This document shows, piece by piece, positions 1-8,770 of a stretch of 46,568 nucleotides of DNA (the first letter of the stretch is position 1; each line of letters begins with the position of its first letter). The position numbers and the translations under genes are program-made. Source of the DNA: Bifidobacterium breve (lineage in GTDB: Bacteria > Actinomycetota > Acidimicrobiia > Acidimicrobiales > Microtrichaceae); assembly GCA_945901935.1 (NCBI GenBank), contig CAMDLX010000007.1, positions 1 through 46,568 of the forward strand, read 5' to 3'. Under the pieces are notes generated by a model that saw nothing but the letters and a program-made list of their open reading frames with translations, did not search any database and had not been told where the DNA came from.

Positions 1-2370
1 ACAGCAGCCATCTATGCGATCGCGGCCTCGGGACTCGTTGTCACGTATACAACCTCAGGCATCTTCAATTTCGCTCACGGGGCGTTTTCGATGATGGCGG
101 CGTTCATGTACTGGCAGGTGCATATGGGTTGGGGAGTTCCGGCTCTTCCCGCCTTCTTGCTCGTTGTCTTTGTGATCGGGCCTGCGTTCGGTGCCATCGT
201 TGAACGAGGCATCATGCGCGGGATCGAGGGCGCAACTGATGTTGTGAAGATCGTGGTCACAATCAGTTTGATGATTGCACTGATCGGCATCTCGATGGTC
301 ATCTGGAAGCCCGATGTGGCTCGCCCAGTGCCGGCATTCTTCGAAGGCCAGAAGGTCACCATTTTCAATACCGTGGTGAACTATCAGAGGTTGATGGCGA
401 TGCTGATTGCCATCGCAGTTGCTATTGGGCTTCGTCTGATCTTCAAGAAGACACGCCTTGGGGTGGCCATGCGAGCGGTGGTTGATGACCGGGGACTGCT
501 GCAACTCAACGGCGGGCGGCCTTCCAGAACCTCGATGATGGCCTGGGCCTTGGGTTCGGGAATGGCAGCACTGTCTGGAGTGCTCATTGCTTCAGAGCAA
601 ACACTCAGTGCAACAACGCTCACTCTGCTCTTTATCAATGCCTATGCCGTTGCAGTTGTTGGGCGACTTCGAAGCCTTCCGGGCGCATTCTTAGGTGCCG
701 TCATCTTGGGACTTCTGGAGTCCTATGCCATTGGCTACATACCTCAAGACGCCATGCTCGGTCCGATCAGCTTGCAGAGTTCCAAGAACGCTATTCCGGC
801 AGTCATGTTGTTCGTGGTGATCATGTTGCAGCCACAGGACAGACTTCGAGCACACGGCGTGAGCCGCCGAAGCTCAGGATCAAAACCAGTTGCTCAACGG
901 GTCGCGCTTGTTGGTGGGGCGGCATTTATCCTCGTCGTTGCAGGCTTGGGGTCGCTGATGTCCCTCACGGACCTGAACCTAGTCACCACTGGGTTCTACT
1001 TGGCGATCGTGACGCTCTCGCTTGTTCCCCTCACTGGCTACGCCGGGCAGATCTCTTTGGCGCAGCTGACTTTCACAGGAATCGGCGCTGTCGCTATGGC
1101 GACATGGGGCGCAAATGGCTCTTTGGTGGGTGTGGCTCTGGCCGTTGGAGTCTGCGCTGTTGTAGGTGGAATCGTCGCCTTCCCTGCGCTCAGGCTGTCA
1201 GGGATCTACTTAGCCTTAGCTACGGCAGCCTTCGCCTTGTTTTGTTCGGCCATGTTCTTCAATCAAGTCGACGTCATGCCGGGTGGCAATCGACAAGTAC
1301 CACGGTTGCAGATCGGTCCACTGTCTATCAACAGTGACTTCCGACAACTAGTGCTACTAGCCGTGGTGTTCGCGGGAATAGGAAACCTGTTGGTCCTGCT
1401 GCGTCGAAGCGCCTGGGGGCGTCGACTCACTGCCATGAAGGACTCGCCGGTTGCCTGCGCAACGCTCGGGCTGAACCTGACATCAACCAAGGTCGGCGTA
1501 TTCGCACTTTCAGCAGCGATTGCAGGGGCTGCAGGCGCAATCTCCGGACGCACCTTCCTTGCTGACACGCTCACGCTACCCGGATCACTCTCGGTCACGA
1601 TGCTGGCCGTAGTGGGTGGAATCGGGTCCGTGGCCGGAGCATTTTTTGGCGGCATGCTGCTTGGGGCAGTTCCGATCGCCGCAACAATCTTTGCGGCTAA
1701 CGCCATTGGAATATTTGGTTTCGTGGCCGTATCGGTGAAGGATATCCTGGTGTTCTCGCCCGGGATGATGGGAGTCAGCCTTGGCAGCGACCCCGATGGT
1801 GCTGCACCGCAAATCGCTCTCGGTTATCGCTCCGTTGCCAACTCAGTCCCCGCATTGGTAACCACCGCCGTTGGCGCTACTGCAATTTGGGTCTTGGCAA
1901 AATTCGAGAGCATTGGCAACTGGTCATTCTTTGCTGCCGAGATGGTCTTTATCCTCGGAGTGGTTCCATTGCTTCCGTTGATCTTTGCTCCAGCGCAGGT
2001 GCAGGGTAGGCGCATCGCAACTGCGATCTGGCTGACTCTCGGTGTGATCGTGGCTGCTGTGATCCCTTGGGATACGGCGATTAGTTCAACAGGTTTGCGT
2101 GTGATTGCCATCTTTGTTTTCTTGTTCCTCATTGCTCGGACTGCCATTGGGATCTTTGGCGTGAGCCCGCTTGACGAGGGTGGCCCACAACAGGTTGAAC
2201 CAGTATCTCCAGACATGTTTGGCTTGGACCGTCCGCTGACACGAGCAGACGCACTTGACGCTGAACGCGGTCTTGGTCTTCAGGACGAGCTACTCGTTCT
2301 GACTGCTTCAGATTCGGCGGGCGTGTTGCGTGATGTCGGCCAGCCAAGCTCGGCGGGGGTGACCGCGTGA
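1..2370 (+). CDS. Branched-chain amino acid ABC transporter permease, LivH-LivM fusion (5' partial)
   Basis: Inner-membrane permease of a Liv-type ABC importer. The frame is open from base 1, so the true start lies upstream. The N-terminal half is LivH-like: it opens with the family's SGIFNFAHGAF stretch and later has an EAA-like loop (AMRAVVDDRG). A hydrophilic linker near base 850-890 leads to a LivM-like half with the hallmark GYAGQISLAQ (about 1039-1068) and a second EAA-type loop (AMKDSPVACATLG). After the usual LivM end there are about 200 more residues with several extra hydrophobic segments and a polar tail. In most bacteria LivH and LivM are separate genes; fused forms occur, so the fusion is not unique, but the C-terminal membrane extension is unusual. 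It overlaps livG by GTGA. The substrate is inferred; no binding-protein gene is in view. Confidence 0.9.
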   Translation, partial: TAAIYAIAASGLVVTYTTSGIFNFAHGAFSMMAAFMYWQVHMGWGVPALPAFLLVVFVIGPAFGAIVERGIMRGIEGATDVVKIVVTISLMIALIGISMVIWKPDVARPVPAFFEGQKVTIFNTVVNYQRLMAMLIAIAVAIGLRLIFKKTRLGVAMRAVVDDRGLLQLNGGRPSRTSMMAWALGSGMAALSGVLIASEQTLSATTLTLLFINAYAVAVVGRLRSLPGAFLGAVILGLLESYAIGYIPQDAMLGPISLQSSKNAIPAVMLFVVIMLQPQDRLRAHGVSRRSSGSKPVAQRVALVGGAAFILVVAGLGSLMSLTDLNLVTTGFYLAIVTLSLVPLTGYAGQISLAQLTFTGIGAVAMATWGANGSLVGVALAVGVCAVVGGIVAFPALRLSGIYLALATAAFALFCSAMFFNQVDVMPGGNRQVPRLQIGPLSINSDFRQLVLLAVVFAGIGNLLVLLRRSAWGRRLTAMKDSPVACATLGLNLTSTKVGVFALSAAIAGAAGAISGRTFLADTLTLPGSLSVTMLAVVGGIGSVAGAFFGGMLLGAVPIAATIFAANAIGIFGFVAVSVKDILVFSPGMMGVSLGSDPDGAAPQIALGYRSVANSVPALVTTAVGATAIWVLAKFESIGNWSFFAAEMVFILGVVPLLPLIFAPAQVQGRRIATAIWLTLGVIVAAVIPWDTAISSTGLRVIAIFVFLFLIARTAIGIFGVSPLDEGGPQQVEPVSPDMFGLDRPLTRADALDAERGLGLQDELLVLTASDSAGVLRDVGQPSSAGVTA

Positions 2371-3191
2371 ATTTGCTTGAGCTTGAATCGCTCTCTGTTC
2401 GCTTTGGTGGCCACCTTGCAGTGAGCGACGTATCCATGAGAGTCGAAGGCGGTCGCGTCAGCGGACTGATTGGACCAAACGGTGCCGGCAAGACCACGAC
2501 CTTTAACGCAATCTGCGGTGTTGTTACTCCCTCCTCTGGTCGCGTCAGTCTTGGTGGCAAAGACATCTCAAAGGTAGGAACGCATAAGCGCGCCAGACTT
2601 GGCATCGGCCGAACCTTTCAGCGACTCGAGGTCTTCTCTTCCTTGACTGTTCGAGAGAACATTCAAGTTGGTCTCGAGATTCGAAAAAGCTGGTCTCGTC
2701 GATCGGCCGCGCTGCCGCAATACCTCGCTGATGGGGGAGACCCAAAACCCGAGGACGAGATCAACTTGATTCTTGAGCGACTGGATTTGGGTCCTCTCGC
2801 GGATCAGCCAGTTGGTGCGCTTCCCACCGGCCACGCCCGGTTGGTTGAACTCGGGCGCGCTCTCGCAGCACGCCCATCAATTTTGTTGCTCGATGAACCC
2901 GCCTCAGGCCTTGACGACGCAGAGACTGACATCTTTGGCGACTTGCTCATCACCCTCGCAGCCAACGGGTTGGGCATCTTGCTCGTTGAGCATGATGTTG
3001 CCCTAGTAATGCGGGTGTGTTCGTATTTGTCAGTGCTTGATTTCGGACAAGTTATTGCTTCGGGGACCCCAGAGGATGTCCGCTCAAATGAAGCAGTGCT
3101 GTCGGCCTATTTGGGTACCGCTCCAGCACCAGACACTGCTGAGTATGCCGGCGTTGACCTGACAGGTTTTCCCCCAGAGGCGGGTACGTGA
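2367..3191 (+). CDS. livG: Branched-chain amino acid ABC transporter ATP-binding protein LivG
   Basis: First of two ATPase subunits that power the Liv-type importer encoded just upstream. Seen: Walker A GPNGAGKTTT near residue 36, Walker B LLLDEP near residue 172, and an H-loop histidine in LLVEHDVALV. The signature is LPTGHARLVELGRAL rather than LSGGQ, a variant typical of LivG-like proteins. The length (274 residues) and the long insert between the Q-loop and the signature (around residues 110-130) also fit LivG rather than LivF. The GTG start at 2367 overlaps the stop of the permease gene, and the end overlaps livF, so all three are probably translationally coupled. Confidence 0.93.
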   Translation: MNLLELESLSVRFGGHLAVSDVSMRVEGGRVSGLIGPNGAGKTTTFNAICGVVTPSSGRVSLGGKDISKVGTHKRARLGIGRTFQRLEVFSSLTVRENIQVGLEIRKSWSRRSAALPQYLADGGDPKPEDEINLILERLDLGPLADQPVGALPTGHARLVELGRALAARPSILLLDEPASGLDDAETDIFGDLLITLAANGLGILLVEHDVALVMRVCSYLSVLDFGQVIASGTPEDVRSNEAVLSAYLGTAPAPDTAEYAGVDLTGFPPEAGT

Positions 3192-3967
3192 CCGAGGCAC
3201 AGGTACCTACCCCAATCGGCCTAGATTCGCCCCAGGTGGGCCAAGTGGGCCACTCTGCGGCGACCAAGTCTGAGCCGTTGCTTGAGTTGCGCGGAATTCG
3301 CGCCGCATATGGAACCATCGAAGTACTTCACGGGGTGGATCTTGCGGTTGAGGCCGGAACTGTGGTGGCGCTGCTTGGCCCGAACGGGGCCGGCAAGAGC
3401 ACAACCTTGCAGGTGGCTTGTGGCCTCATGAAGCCGAGCTCAGGATCAGTGCTGTTAGCTGGTCGCGATGTCACTGGCGTCAAAGCGGAGGACCTTGCTC
3501 GATGCGGGGTAACCACCATCCCAGAGGGCAAGGGAATTTTCCCGAACCTGACAGTGCGAGAGAACTTATTGATGGCTACGTACTCAGGTGTCTCGATGCG
3601 CCAGGTTGAGGCTGTAGCCTATGAGCGCTTTACTCGTCTCAAGGAGCGGCGCTCGCAGTTGGCGGGCACACTGTCTGGTGGCGAGCAGCAAATGTTGGCA
3701 ATGGCCCGGGGGCTTGCAGTCGAACCGGCCGTGCTTTTACTTGACGAGTTGTCCATGGGGCTAGCGCCTCTAGTCGTTGAGGAGCTCTATGGGATCGTGG
3801 GCCAGATCGCAAAATCTGGAACATCGATTTTGGTTGTAGAGCAGTTTGCCCGCACTGTGCTCGGTGTCGCTGATGTGGCGGCGATCATGGTGAATGGGTT
3901 GGTACGCAGGGTGGGAACCCCTGATGAAGTTGAACAAGAATTGTCCGCTGCCTATCTGGGTGGGTAA
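3188..3967 (+). CDS. livF: Branched-chain amino acid ABC transporter ATP-binding protein LivF
   Basis: Second ATPase of the Liv importer. An N-terminal extension of about 30 polar residues precedes a typical LivF core. Seen: Walker A GPNGAGKSTT, canonical signature LSGGEQQMLAMARGL, and Walker B LLLDELSMGLAP, with Leu where Pro usually follows DE. The H-loop position is VVEQF, with Gln replacing His, which is characteristic of the LivF side of the LivG/LivF pair. It starts with GTG at 3188, overlapping livG by four bases. The next gene begins five bases after its stop. It is the last recognisable transporter gene here. Confidence 0.93.
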   Translation: MTEAQVPTPIGLDSPQVGQVGHSAATKSEPLLELRGIRAAYGTIEVLHGVDLAVEAGTVVALLGPNGAGKSTTLQVACGLMKPSSGSVLLAGRDVTGVKAEDLARCGVTTIPEGKGIFPNLTVRENLLMATYSGVSMRQVEAVAYERFTRLKERRSQLAGTLSGGEQQMLAMARGLAVEPAVLLLDELSMGLAPLVVEELYGIVGQIAKSGTSILVVEQFARTVLGVADVAAIMVNGLVRRVGTPDEVEQELSAAYLGG

Positions 3968-3971
3968 CCAC

Positions 3972-4424
3972 ATGAATGAAAATGACATCCGAATCGACCA
4001 GTTCAAATCAGAAATTGATGGACTGAAACTCAAGGGAAGCTCGAGTGAGGGAGAAAAGCGCCTGTTGGTGCTTGGAATTGTCCTGCTCGTGGCCGGGGTT
4101 CTGCTAGCACTCTTCGGTGCAATCGAGGTTGGGCTGTACCCGGATTCCGCTGCCGACCAGCGCGCGTATATGGCTCAGGGCTCGTTCTTGGGCATTGCTC
4201 TCATCATCGCTGGTGCAGCACTTTTTGTTCGTTTCTCGCTTGCACGGTACCTACGGTTCTGGATGATCCGTATGACATATGAGAGCAGGGCTAACACCGA
4301 CCGGATCGTGGATGCGATTGAACGTGCCGCTGGACTTGATGACGAGAGTTATCAAGCCGCTGCACAGGCCGCTGCTGTTGCCGCGCCACCTGAGTTTCAG
4401 CCAGGCCCACCTCCATTACAGTGA
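3972..4424 (+). CDS. Small membrane protein of unknown function
   Basis: I do not recognise a family. The ATG at 3972, just after the livF stop, is preferred over an earlier in-frame ATG at 3894 inside livF. The 150-residue product has a charged N-terminus (about 30 residues), two hydrophobic segments (about residues 32-53 and 70-92), a basic-aromatic stretch after the second segment, and an Ala- and Pro-rich tail ending in PPPLQ. It lies between the Liv genes and the ATP synthase operon and is probably co-transcribed with livF. Nothing in the sequence ties it to either complex. Confidence 0.7.
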   Translation: MNENDIRIDQFKSEIDGLKLKGSSSEGEKRLLVLGIVLLVAGVLLALFGAIEVGLYPDSAADQRAYMAQGSFLGIALIIAGAALFVRFSLARYLRFWMIRMTYESRANTDRIVDAIERAAGLDDESYQAAAQAAAVAAPPEFQPGPPPLQ

Positions 4425-4450
4425 GCGACTCTGCGCTGTGCTCAGCCAAG

Positions 4451-4510
4451 CGGGAATCAGATGTACCGGAACCAGATCTGCGGGAATCAGATTTGCGGGA
4501 ACCGGTCGAT
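4451..4510 (+). repeat. Degenerate 15-base tandem repeat, four units
   Basis: Four consecutive 15-base units beginning cgggaatcagat, ccggaaccagat, cgggaatcagat and cgggaaccggtc, in the spacer between the small membrane protein and the AtpZ-like gene. A further direct repeat (ttggggaac, starting at 4572 and 4590) follows. If translated in the frame opening at GTG 4421, the units read as RESDV/PEPDL/RESDL/REPVD, but I see no support for that frame being expressed. It is probably part of the leader of the ATP synthase operon. Confidence 0.75.
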
Positions 4511-4631
4511 TCCAATAGATTGGGAAAGCTTTCACAAGCGCCTTGCAATTCGATTGGAGGGAGTCTTCCAATTGGGGAACACCCCCTAGTTGGGGAACCT
4601 TCTCGGCACTGGCGCTCAAGGAATTCTGACT

Positions 4632-5030
4632 ATGCCTGACTTCGCCACGAACACTCACGAGACAACTCGACAGTTGAATCGATCCCACGGTTCCTTTGAG
4701 TTGGCGCTTGCTCCAGTCATTCTTGGCCTGCTCGGATTGTGGCTCGATCGCACCCTCGGAACGGTTCCACTGTTTTTGGTGCTGTTCACGGTTTGTGGGT
4801 TTGCAGGAGCGGGAATCAAGATTTATTACACCTACCGCTACCAGATGGAACAGCATCAGACAGAGGTTGCGTGGAAGGGACACGAGTCTTCGGAGTCGTT
4901 TCGCGCTGAGAGCAGTGCTCGAACTGAGCGGTTGTCGGTTGGATCTGCAGAAGATACAGATCCGGTTGCAGAGTTTGACTCGGCAACCAATGACGACGTG
5001 AGCGCGGCGAATCGAGTCGACCGTGGCTGA
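4632..5030 (+). CDS. AtpZ/AtpI-type small ATP synthase accessory membrane protein
   Basis: Short protein (132 residues) with two transmembrane hairpin segments at about residues 27-43 and 49-68. The pattern between them, GLWLDRTLGT-P-F, followed by Gly-rich GFAGAGIKIYY, is that of the AtpZ family. These proteins precede atpI/atpB in many F1Fo operons and are proposed to act in ion homeostasis or assembly around the a/c subunits. The ATG at 4632 has an AGGA element 9 bases upstream (4619-4622). The C-terminal half (about residues 80-132) is polar and low in complexity. The stop overlaps the next gene. Family assignment is fairly sure; biochemical role is not. Confidence 0.8.
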   Translation: MPDFATNTHETTRQLNRSHGSFELALAPVILGLLGLWLDRTLGTVPLFLVLFTVCGFAGAGIKIYYTYRYQMEQHQTEVAWKGHESSESFRAESSARTERLSVGSAEDTDPVAEFDSATNDDVSAANRVDRG

Positions 5031-5571
5031 TCCCATGAATATCCGCATTGAGGGGCCTTCGCCCGCAATGCAAGTCGCAGTTGATCTCGCACGCAAGAGC
5101 GTCTGGCTGATTCCAGTAGTAGTCATTATTTCAGCGGCATTCTGGGGAATCGATGGCGTGCTCTCGAGCCTGTACGCCTTAGCAATCGTCGTGGTCAATT
5201 TTCTGCTCGCGGCGTACATGCTGGCAGTGACCGGACGGATCAGTGCGGCCGTCATGGCAGCCGCAGCGCTGTTTGGCTTCTTGTTGCGCTTGGGCCTTAT
5301 CTTCTTGGCTGTGCTACTCGTGCGTAACACCCAATGGATTGAGCTGTTGCCATTTGGCATCACCCTCATCAGCACCCATCTCGCCTTGCTCTTTTGGGAG
5401 ATGCGTTACGTTTCGGCCACTCTGGCTTTTCCTGGCCTCAAGCCGCAAGCAACCCCCAACCCCTATCTGCCCTCCTCGGAGAGCAGTGATTCCGTCCCAT
5501 CTAACCTCTCACCTAGCGCTTCGGCGCCGGATAGCTACGATAACCGTGGCTTATCGGCACCAAAGGGCTGA
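5023..5571 (+). CDS. atpI: ATP synthase protein I (AtpI-like)
   Basis: Membrane protein of 182 residues with four predicted transmembrane segments (about residues 26-44, 46-70, 74-101 and 106-126) and a disordered Ser/Pro/Ala tail. Its position between the AtpZ-like gene and atpB, together with its topology, identifies AtpI, an assembly factor for the c-ring that is not part of the finished enzyme. The GTG start at 5023 overlaps the upstream stop by eight bases; an in-frame ATG at 5035 is the alternative. Both are plausible, and coupling favours the GTG. The protein is weakly conserved as a family, so the call rests on context and topology. Confidence 0.8.
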   Translation: MADPMNIRIEGPSPAMQVAVDLARKSVWLIPVVVIISAAFWGIDGVLSSLYALAIVVVNFLLAAYMLAVTGRISAAVMAAAALFGFLLRLGLIFLAVLLVRNTQWIELLPFGITLISTHLALLFWEMRYVSATLAFPGLKPQATPNPYLPSSESSDSVPSNLSPSASAPDSYDNRGLSAPKG

Positions 5572-5604
5572 GTGGGCAACGCGCCGTAGAAGGAGCTTCT
5601 TCGA

Positions 5605-6435
5605 ATGCTCGGTCTTCAGACCTTGGTAGGCAATCTCACAAACATCGCACTCCTCGCCTCAGAAGGTGAGGGTGGCGGAGGCGTGCAGTTCCCTCCGATT
5701 GAAAACATCGTTAAGTGGCCCGCACTCTTCGGGGAGGGAAGCTTCTACGCATTCAACAAGATTGCGCTGATCTCAATGATCGCCATGATTGTCCCGGCAC
5801 TGTTGTTCTACTTCGCCGGCCGCAAAGCCAGCTTGGTGCCCAAGAAACTTCAGAACATCATGGAAGCCTCCCTTGACTTCGTGGAGAAGCAAGTCATCAT
5901 GCCCGCCATTGGCCCAGAAGGCATGCGCTACTTGCCCATGTTGGTGGCAATGGTGTTCTTCATCTGGATCGGCAACGTCTTTGAGGTAATCCCCACCTCG
6001 CATATGCCAGCTAATGCTCGTATGGCTAATCCGCTCATGCTTGCCATGACTGCATGGGTGATGTTTATCGGGGTTGGGGTCAAGCACAATGGCCTTGGCT
6101 ACTTCAAGTCGGCTCTGTTTCCGCCAGGAGTTCCAAAAGCCTTGTATCTCTTGGTGACGCCAATTGAGTTCCTGTCCACGTTCCTGATCCGGCCTTTCTC
6201 ACTTGCCGTGCGACTTTTCGCAAACATGCTTGCAGGTCACATCTTGTTGGTGACTTTCTCGGTGCTCTGCATCACCTTGTGGGGCTTTACCCCTCTTGTC
6301 TTAGTTGAGCTTCTCTCGTTCCCGATGCTGGTGGCATTCACTGGCTTCGAGTTCATGGTTGCCTTCTTGCAAGCATTCATCTTTGCCCTTCTCACTGCTG
6401 TCTATATCGGCGGTGCGTTACACCCGGAGCATTAA
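5605..6435 (+). CDS. atpB: F1Fo ATP synthase subunit a
   Basis: Stator channel subunit that passes protons to the c-ring. The 276-residue product has the diagnostic fourth-helix motif SLAVRLFANMLAGH, with the essential arginine at residue 203 (codon at 6211), and a conserved final helix rich in aromatic and small residues. The N-terminus carries a Gly/Glu-rich stretch before the first helix. The ATG at 5605 is preceded by a strong AAGGAG (about 5589-5594). It is third in the atp operon, 33 bases after atpI and 135 bases before atpE; the latter spacer contains a tandem repeat. Confidence 0.97.
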   Translation: MLGLQTLVGNLTNIALLASEGEGGGGVQFPPIENIVKWPALFGEGSFYAFNKIALISMIAMIVPALLFYFAGRKASLVPKKLQNIMEASLDFVEKQVIMPAIGPEGMRYLPMLVAMVFFIWIGNVFEVIPTSHMPANARMANPLMLAMTAWVMFIGVGVKHNGLGYFKSALFPPGVPKALYLLVTPIEFLSTFLIRPFSLAVRLFANMLAGHILLVTFSVLCITLWGFTPLVLVELLSFPMLVAFTGFEFMVAFLQAFIFALLTAVYIGGALHPEH

Positions 6436-6502
6436 TCCGGTCAGTTGTCATCTCAGTAATCAGAAGTTCAGAACAGCAGTGAAGTATCAAAAATCAGTAA
6501 TT

Positions 6503-6858
<356 letters not shown>

Positions 6859-6938
6859 ATCACGGGTTCGCCCGCCAGATCAGTTCGTATTCGCCCATCT
6901 AGCCATTCCGCCTATGGCGGACACCGGAGGAGACCCGG

Positions 6939-7484
6939 ATGATTGGTTTGCTGGCTGCACTTGCAGCAGAAGTCCCAAAAGAAGTCATCAATCCAGTAGT
7001 TCCAGATGAGATCGGCGAGATCTTCTGGGGGGCGCTTGCCTTTTTCACTCTTTGGGCCTTGCTCAGATACGTGTGTTTGCCACCCCTCTTGAAGGTCCGC
7101 GCAGAGCGGGAACAACAGGTGCTCGCAGATCAAGAGGCAGCCTCTGCTGCTGAAACTCAGGGTGAGCAGGTTCGGCGTGACTATGAAGCCACGTTGGCTG
7201 AGGCCCGCTCCGAGGCAAACCGCATCGTTGAGGTTGCCCGAGTTGCCTCCGAGGCCCAGCGTTCCCAGGCAGTTGCGGTGGCCGAGGCTGCCGCTGCCGA
7301 GGAACGTCAAGCCGCGATGGCTGACCTTGATGCTGCACGTGCTCAGGCACTGAATCAGATCAAAGGCGATGTGGCCTCGATTGCAATTTCAGCTGCATCA
7401 AAGGTTGTGCAAGCAGATCTTGATCTTGCCCAGAACCAGTCCACGATCGACGACTACGTGAACCAAGCCAGCGGAACTCGCTGA
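6939..7484 (+). CDS. F1Fo ATP synthase b'-type peripheral stalk subunit
   Basis: First of two adjacent b-type genes. The 181-residue product has one transmembrane segment (about residues 29-49, FWGALAFFTLWALLRYV), then PPLLKVRAERE and a long Ala/Glu/Arg-rich coiled coil to about residue 160: the classic b architecture. It differs clearly from the second copy and looks the more divergent of the two, so I call it b'. GGAGGA at 6926-6931 precedes the ATG at 6939. The stop is 14 bases before the next b gene. In enzymes with b and b' genes the two form a heterodimer; that is inferred here, not shown. Confidence 0.85.
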   Translation: MIGLLAALAAEVPKEVINPVVPDEIGEIFWGALAFFTLWALLRYVCLPPLLKVRAEREQQVLADQEAASAAETQGEQVRRDYEATLAEARSEANRIVEVARVASEAQRSQAVAVAEAAAAEERQAAMADLDAARAQALNQIKGDVASIAISAASKVVQADLDLAQNQSTIDDYVNQASGTR

Positions 7485-7501
7485 GCAGGGTGGAGAACAT
7501 G

Positions 7502-8038
7502 ATGTTGAGCAGTATTGCAATGTTGGCCTCTGAAGAACCAAATAGTTTCTGGCTTGTCTCAGACTTGAACGAGGTCATCTGGGGAACGCTGTCGTTCCTT
7601 GTGGTGGCGTTCTTCCTTGTTAAGTTTGGTAAGGCTCCGACTCTCAAGTTCCTCTCTGGCCGGATAGCTGGAATTAAGGCGACTCTTGATGAGGCGGAGC
7701 AGGCCCGAATCGCCGCTGAGACTGACCGGGACAGCATTAAGGCTGCACTAGCTGACTCGGACACAGAAGCCGCCAAGATCATCGAGCGGGCGCATGCTGA
7801 TGCCGAGCAACTAGGCAATGACACGACCATTCGTGCAGCACGAGATGCCCAGGGCGTTACCGAGCGTGCCGCGGCAGACCTGGTGTCGACTCGTCAGCAA
7901 ACTGAGTCTGACCTAGCTGGGGAACTGTCACGACTTTCGCTCGGTGCAGCGGAGCGAGTGGTGGAGTCATCACTTGATGAGGCAACCCAGCAGCGACTCA
8001 TTCAGTCCTATATCGATCAGGTCGGAAGCCAGAACTAA
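7502..8038 (+). CDS. atpF: F1Fo ATP synthase subunit b
   Basis: Second b-type stalk gene. After a short N-terminus, one transmembrane helix (about residues 25-44, IWGTLSFLVVAFFLVKF) leads into a long helical region (about 50-150) rich in Ala, Glu, Arg and Asp, with a C-terminal segment (LSLGAAERVV) of the type that contacts delta. The membrane segment resembles ordinary actinobacterial b more than the upstream copy does. ATG 7502 is chosen because ggag (7492-7495) sits 6 bases upstream; ATG 7499 and GTG 7490 are in frame and possible. A 129-base spacer with a short palindrome separates it from atpH. It is not a b-delta fusion. Confidence 0.92.
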   Translation: MLSSIAMLASEEPNSFWLVSDLNEVIWGTLSFLVVAFFLVKFGKAPTLKFLSGRIAGIKATLDEAEQARIAAETDRDSIKAALADSDTEAAKIIERAHADAEQLGNDTTIRAARDAQGVTERAAADLVSTRQQTESDLAGELSRLSLGAAERVVESSLDEATQQRLIQSYIDQVGSQN

Positions 8039-8068
8039 TCGCATACCAAAACCGTGGCGACCTGAAGC

Positions 8069-8084
8069 GTTCAATCTATTGAAC
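8069..8084. other. Perfect 7+7 inverted repeat in the atpF-atpH spacer
   Basis: gttcaat and attgaac separated by two bases (ct) form a near-perfect 16-base palindrome. The two-base gap is too small for a stable RNA loop without opening a pair or two, so it could be a protein-binding dyad or a small hairpin of about six pairs. The spacer (8039-8167) is gene-free and AT-richer than its neighbours. Function unknown. Confidence 0.55.
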
Positions 8085-8167
8085 AAAGCTGTTGCGCAGA
8101 ATTCAGTACAGACAAAGTTTAACTAGCAAGAATCCACAGTCCTACCGAGAGCAGAGCGAACGAAAAG

Positions 8168-8695
8168 ATGAGCGACACACGCATCACCGCTTACGCAGAC
8201 GCTGCCTTTGCAATTGCCCAAGCAGAGGGCGACCTTGCAGAGGTTGAAGACGAGTTGTTCCGACTCGGTCGCGTCCTAGAGTCCAATGACGAACTGCGAT
8301 CAGCTCTGACTGATCAGCATGTTCCGGTTTCTCGCCGCCAGCAGATCATCGAGGACTTGCTCGCCGGCAAGGCCACCCAAACCACTTTGGCGATTGTCTC
8401 CATGATCGTTGGTGCAGGTCGCGCTGCTGACTTGGTAAAGATTGCCAACGAGCTTGTACAGCGCACTGCCAGCAATTCAGGCCAAGCCGTGGCAGAGGTG
8501 CGCTCAGCAGTTGCCCTCACTGACGCGCAGCTAACGGAATTGACTGCCGCTCTCAAGGCCCGCACCAATATGGACATCCTGGTCAAGAACATTGTCGATC
8601 CGTCGGTGATGGGTGGCCTCGTCACCCAAATTGGCGACTCCGTCCTTGATGGAACCGTCCGAACTCGCCTCAACCAACTTCGGGACGCGTTCTAA
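8168..8695 (+). CDS. atpH: F1Fo ATP synthase subunit delta
   Basis: OSCP/delta subunit that links the b stalk to the top of the alpha-beta hexamer. The 175-residue product has the six-helix N-terminal domain, starting with ITAYADAAFAIAQAEGDLAEVEDEL, and the conserved C-terminal stretch VDPSVMGGLVTQIGDSVLDGTVRTRLNQL that defines the family. The length is normal for a stand-alone delta, in contrast with the fused b-delta of mycobacteria. The start at 8168 has only weak purine-rich sequence upstream. A 135-base spacer with a hairpin follows, before atpA. Confidence 0.95.
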   Translation: MSDTRITAYADAAFAIAQAEGDLAEVEDELFRLGRVLESNDELRSALTDQHVPVSRRQQIIEDLLAGKATQTTLAIVSMIVGAGRAADLVKIANELVQRTASNSGQAVAEVRSAVALTDAQLTELTAALKARTNMDILVKNIVDPSVMGGLVTQIGDSVLDGTVRTRLNQLRDAF

Positions 8696-8770
8696 AGATC
8701 TACAGCACAGCAATCCTAAAAAGTAATGAAGTATCGCTGAAATTAACTATCACTGACAGAGAGATCATCG

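Noticed and set aside
4572-4598. Riboswitch-like structure from the two ttggggaac copies
   Set aside because: They are direct rather than inverted repeats and match no riboswitch consensus I know.
4421-4639. 72-codon frame with five-residue repeats starting at a GTG overlapping the previous stop
   Set aside because: The frame owes its length to the 15-base repeat, has no similarity I recognise, and its end overlaps the AtpZ-like start. I treat it as operon leader.
4416-5375. A 319-codon open frame on the minus strand across atpZ/atpI
   Set aside because: It is a shadow of two genes with clear family identity on the plus strand, and its composition is unlike a real protein.
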